Assembly (NCBI GenBank): GCA_913054425.1 | Contig: CAJXJG010000082.1 | Span: forward strand, 1-7,517 | Length of the DNA stretch: 7,517 nt | Direction: 5' to 3' | From: an uncultured Fidelibacterota bacterium | GTDB lineage: Bacteria; Fidelibacterota; Marinisomatia; Marinisomatales; UBA8229 | Shown: positions 5,466 through 7,517 of the stretch, one piece after another | Numbering within the stretch: position 1 is the stretch's first letter | How the letters are laid out: every line of letters begins with the position of its first letter | The notes under the pieces: generated by a model | What the model saw: only the letters and a program-made list of their open reading frames with translations | What the model was told of the DNA's origin: nothing | Databases searched by the model: none | Translations under genes and position numbers: made by a program

Positions 5466-7517
5466 TTACTTTATATACATAAGTTTCAATGTTTTGGAAA
5501 AATTCTCTGTTTTCATTTGGTAAAAATATAATCCGCTTATAACTGTCTTACCATAATTATTTTTTCCATTCCAATACACTGAATGGAATCCAATCGTCTT
5601 TTGTCCTTCTATCAAATCAGCGATTTTCTGACCTGTAAGATTAAAAATAGCGATTGAAACATACGAATCTTCAGGCATTTGATACGTGATTCTCGTCACA
5701 GGATTAAAAGGATTTGGATATGCCGGGGAAAGAGCGAATTCTGACGGGATTTGGGAAGTTGTAGATTTTCTTAAAATAAACTGTTCAGCATTTAAATCTA
5801 CAGTGATTTGATCTTGACCATACAAAAAGACTGCTTCGCTCCACTCCGTTCCACTCGCAATGATAGATACTAATTCCCATTCTTCACCATCTTTGATATC
5901 AAATTCTATAGTCAGCGGGTGACTGTTATTCATCAACTCAATCACACATTCATCTTCAGTACAAAGTTTGGTGCCACCTGAAAAGCGAATGTCTGTTGCA
6001 GTGGAAGGGGGCTTCGGCGGTAAACTATAGCTCAAACGATCTTTTTCCTCCACATCAGCGCCAAAATATAAAGTGAAGTTATTCAGGGTGATAGTGTTCG
6101 TGTTCTCAAGTTGTTGAAATGTTCTGGGTTTACTGATGCGTGCTGAAGCTGACAACGTAATCTCACCTTCACCGACACTCCTCAACCAATAACCGTAACC
6201 CGGTTCTATGATTTCGGCCGAAATGTATAATTCTTCAAAACCGTAGACCGTTCCTGAAACAATGAGATTGTCTTCATCCAAAATGGTATTTATGTCAACT
6301 GGGGTGGAAATACCGGAAATAAGATTCCATCCCTGCACCAAGGAGATAGTGATTGCATCAATGATCGTTCCGGAAATGACAGTTTCTCCTCCATCATCAA
6401 AATGGAGCCAATAGCCTTCACCGGGAATGAAATTTGAATTGGGGATATAATTCCATGAAAATGAATAAAAAGTTCCTTCAGTGGCATCAGGAAAAACCGA
6501 CAGATAATATGGATCCTCCACATTTAGAGGTAAACCCACAAGATTCCAGTCTTCAAGATTTGGTACGGGAATTGAGGATTCAGTCATGGTTTCGGCGATA
6601 TCCAAAATCCGCGGGAGATGATCGGATGCTATATTTGTATCCTCTTCATATAAACCATATTGAAAAAGGTCTGCTTCAGGAATTGCCGTAGTATTTAAAA
6701 CGAAATGTTTTTCTGGCTCAATCACACTGTCGGTGTAGAGGATATAATCCAGTTTCCCAGGATTAAACGAACTCCCATCACTCCTCCATGTATATCCCAT
6801 ACGAATGTGAGTATGACGGGAAAATAAATCTGTCATGGGTGAATCATCCCAATCCGGAGAAAAGTCAATCCCATACGATGCTTCATCCACGATATCTCCA
6901 TCAGTCAACGTTTCCAACTGCTGTCTGTATCCCACCAGATTAAAATCTCCCACATGCACAATGGGTGTTCCAACCGGTAACGTAAATGGACCTAATCCCT
7001 CTTTCAAATTCCGTAAAACGCTCATAAGTTCATCCACTTGCTGTTGCCTGTCTTCATTTGCACCACAGCAGCTGAAATGTGAGTTGATTAAAAACAAAGG
7101 TGTTCCCAGATCTTCTTCAGTATCCAGTAAAACACCCATGGATTTCCACGAATGATTGCCCTGATATAAAATCGGATAACGTGAGACTAGGTAATTTCCG
7201 TTCCATTCATCGCTCACATACCAGGTAACACCCGGCAGCCAATCCTCAAAAAGTCCTTCTATATCATAATCTCCATCCGCTTCCTGGAATCCCATGATAT
7301 CCGGTTCCAGGGCTTTGATAATTCGTTCAAACCTGGGTTGACGTTCATTATCGAACAGACCGTTGTTCCAGACATTATAAGTCAGGATTCTCACATGTTC
7401 CTGATCATCTTTTTCAAGCGAAATGGGGTCCGGCGGCGGTACGGGAGCAGGATCAAATTCATACAATACGCCTCCCGGTTCATCCGGTAATATATCCGGA
7501 TTTTCTCCGCTGCCCTT
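5466..7517 (-). CDS. Secreted endonuclease/exonuclease/phosphatase-fold enzyme with type IX sorting domain (5' partial)
   Basis: The reading frame is open from the window edge to a TAA at 5466-5468, giving 683 codons with the N-terminus missing. Residues are numbered here from the edge. A Pro/Asp/Glu-rich linker (1-40) leads into an EEP (DNase I-like) domain at about 41-308. The expected metal and catalytic residues are present: Asn48 in TYNVWN, Glu79 in FQEADG, His147 in NSHFSCCG, Asp191 and Asn193 in GDFNL, Asp257 in KLDYIL, and Asp299-His300 in SDHLP. The domain therefore looks active. EEP enzymes cleave phosphodiester or phosphomonoester bonds in nucleic acids, phospholipids or inositol phosphates; the substrate here cannot be read from sequence. 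Next come the twin module A (about 318-457), module B (475-583, with a possible Cys519-Cys524 pair) and a type IX sorting domain (588-683, YPNPFNPVT to the terminal K). The signal peptide should lie beyond the window. It is the first of three co-directional genes, and its stop lies 29 bases before the next start. An extracellular nuclease or phosphatase is the likeliest role. Confidence 0.9.
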   Translation of the reverse strand, partial: KGSGENPDILPDEPGGVLYEFDPAPVPPPDPISLEKDDQEHVRILTYNVWNNGLFDNERQPRFERIIKALEPDIMGFQEADGDYDIEGLFEDWLPGVTWYVSDEWNGNYLVSRYPILYQGNHSWKSMGVLLDTEEDLGTPLFLINSHFSCCGANEDRQQQVDELMSVLRNLKEGLGPFTLPVGTPIVHVGDFNLVGYRQQLETLTDGDIVDEASYGIDFSPDWDDSPMTDLFSRHTHIRMGYTWRSDGSSFNPGKLDYILYTDSVIEPEKHFVLNTTAIPEADLFQYGLYEEDTNIASDHLPRILDIAETMTESSIPVPNLEDWNLVGLPLNVEDPYYLSVFPDATEGTFYSFSWNYIPNSNFIPGEGYWLHFDDGGETVISGTIIDAITISLVQGWNLISGISTPVDINTILDEDNLIVSGTVYGFEELYISAEIIEPGYGYWLRSVGEGEITLSASARISKPRTFQQLENTNTITLNNFTLYFGADVEEKDRLSYSLPPKPPSTATDIRFSGGTKLCTEDECVIELMNNSHPLTIEFDIKDGEEWELVSIIASGTEWSEAVFLYGQDQITVDLNAEQFILRKSTTSQIPSEFALSPAYPNPFNPVTRITYQMPEDSYVSIAIFNLTGQKIADLIEGQKTIGFHSVYWNGKNNYGKTVISGLYFYQMKTENFSKTLKLMYIK
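5469..5756 (-). other. Type IX secretion (Por) type A sorting domain of the nuclease
   Basis: The last 96 residues: FALSPAYPNPFNPVT, ITYQMPE, IFNLTGQKIADL, W.GKNNYGKTV, SGLYFYQ, then a basic tail ending in LMYIK. Such domains carry cargo through the outer membrane and are usually removed or replaced by a surface anchor. The fold is FlgD-Ig-like. Confidence 0.88.
5769..6095 (-). other. Module B of the nuclease
   Basis: The segment runs from TITLNNFTLYFG through SYSLPPKPP and DIRF to QFILRKS. It aligns closely with the segment before the sorting domain in the haem-domain protein. This FG...PPxPP...RF...LRK pattern is a beta-rich companion often found next to type IX sorting domains; no enzymatic residues are evident. 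A CTEDEC pair is private to this copy. Confidence 0.65.
6147..6566 (-). repeat. Twin module A of the nuclease
   Basis: Two imperfect halves. The first opens at DWNLVGLPL and closes at GYWLHF; the second opens at GWNLISGIS and closes at GYWLRS. The two opening Trp residues are 73 apart, and opening to closing Trp distances are 46 and 47 residues. GTFYSF and GTVYGF occupy matching places in the halves. This is likely a beta-rich, non-catalytic module; I do not recognise a named family. Confidence 0.8.

Noticed and set aside
6835..7155. Plus-strand open frame of 106 codons opposite the nuclease gene
   Set aside because: It covers the strand opposite the EEP catalytic motifs (including SHFSCCG and GDFNL); its Ser/Pro-rich translation is a shadow of that gene.
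1..7517. CRISPR array, tRNA, rRNA or insertion sequence
   Set aside because: Both strands are occupied by three continuous coding regions; the only repeats seen are protein-level modules, and no transposase, direct-repeat spacer pattern or RNA fold was found.

Overview
The window holds three long, tightly spaced genes, all on the minus strand, and almost no non-coding DNA. Read in transcription order (right to left) they are: a secreted endonuclease/exonuclease/phosphatase-fold enzyme (5466-7517, 5' end outside the window), a multidomain surface protein with a c-type haem domain (2728-5436, complete), and a lysyl-endopeptidase-type serine protease (1-2702, 3' end outside the window). The gaps between them are 29 and 25 bases with no terminator-like structure, so they are probably co-transcribed.

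Organism: the two complete C-termini carry the type IX secretion (Por) type A sorting domain in the form YPNPFNPVT...GQ...SG[VL]YFYQ...K. This form, the companion modules and the moderately AT-rich sequence point to the Fibrobacteres-Chlorobi-Bacteroidetes group. My best guess is a marine lineage such as Candidatus Marinimicrobia (SAR406). That placement rests on recalled protein style only, with no 16S or marker gene in view.

Architecture: the three proteins look unrelated at the enzyme end but share a modular tail. Module A is a twin repeat with two halves, each opening with (G/D)WN and closing with GYWL(R/H). The W-to-W period is exactly 73 residues in all three proteins. Module B has an FG...PPxPP...D.RF signature. 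Module C is the sorting domain. The orders are: nuclease-A-B-C; unknown N-terminus-Ig-like-A-cytochrome c-B-C; and protease-two 92-residue Ig-like repeats-B'-A-(runs off the window). The cytochrome c domain therefore sits between A and B in the middle gene, and A and B are swapped in the protease gene.

How they may work together (inference): all three appear to be exported cargo, probably cell-surface or released. They would suit scavenging of nucleic acid or organic phosphate and of protein, with a haem protein of unknown role made alongside. The most specific observations are the unusual specificity-pocket residues of the protease, the rigid twin module, and the haem domain inserted in a sorted surface protein.
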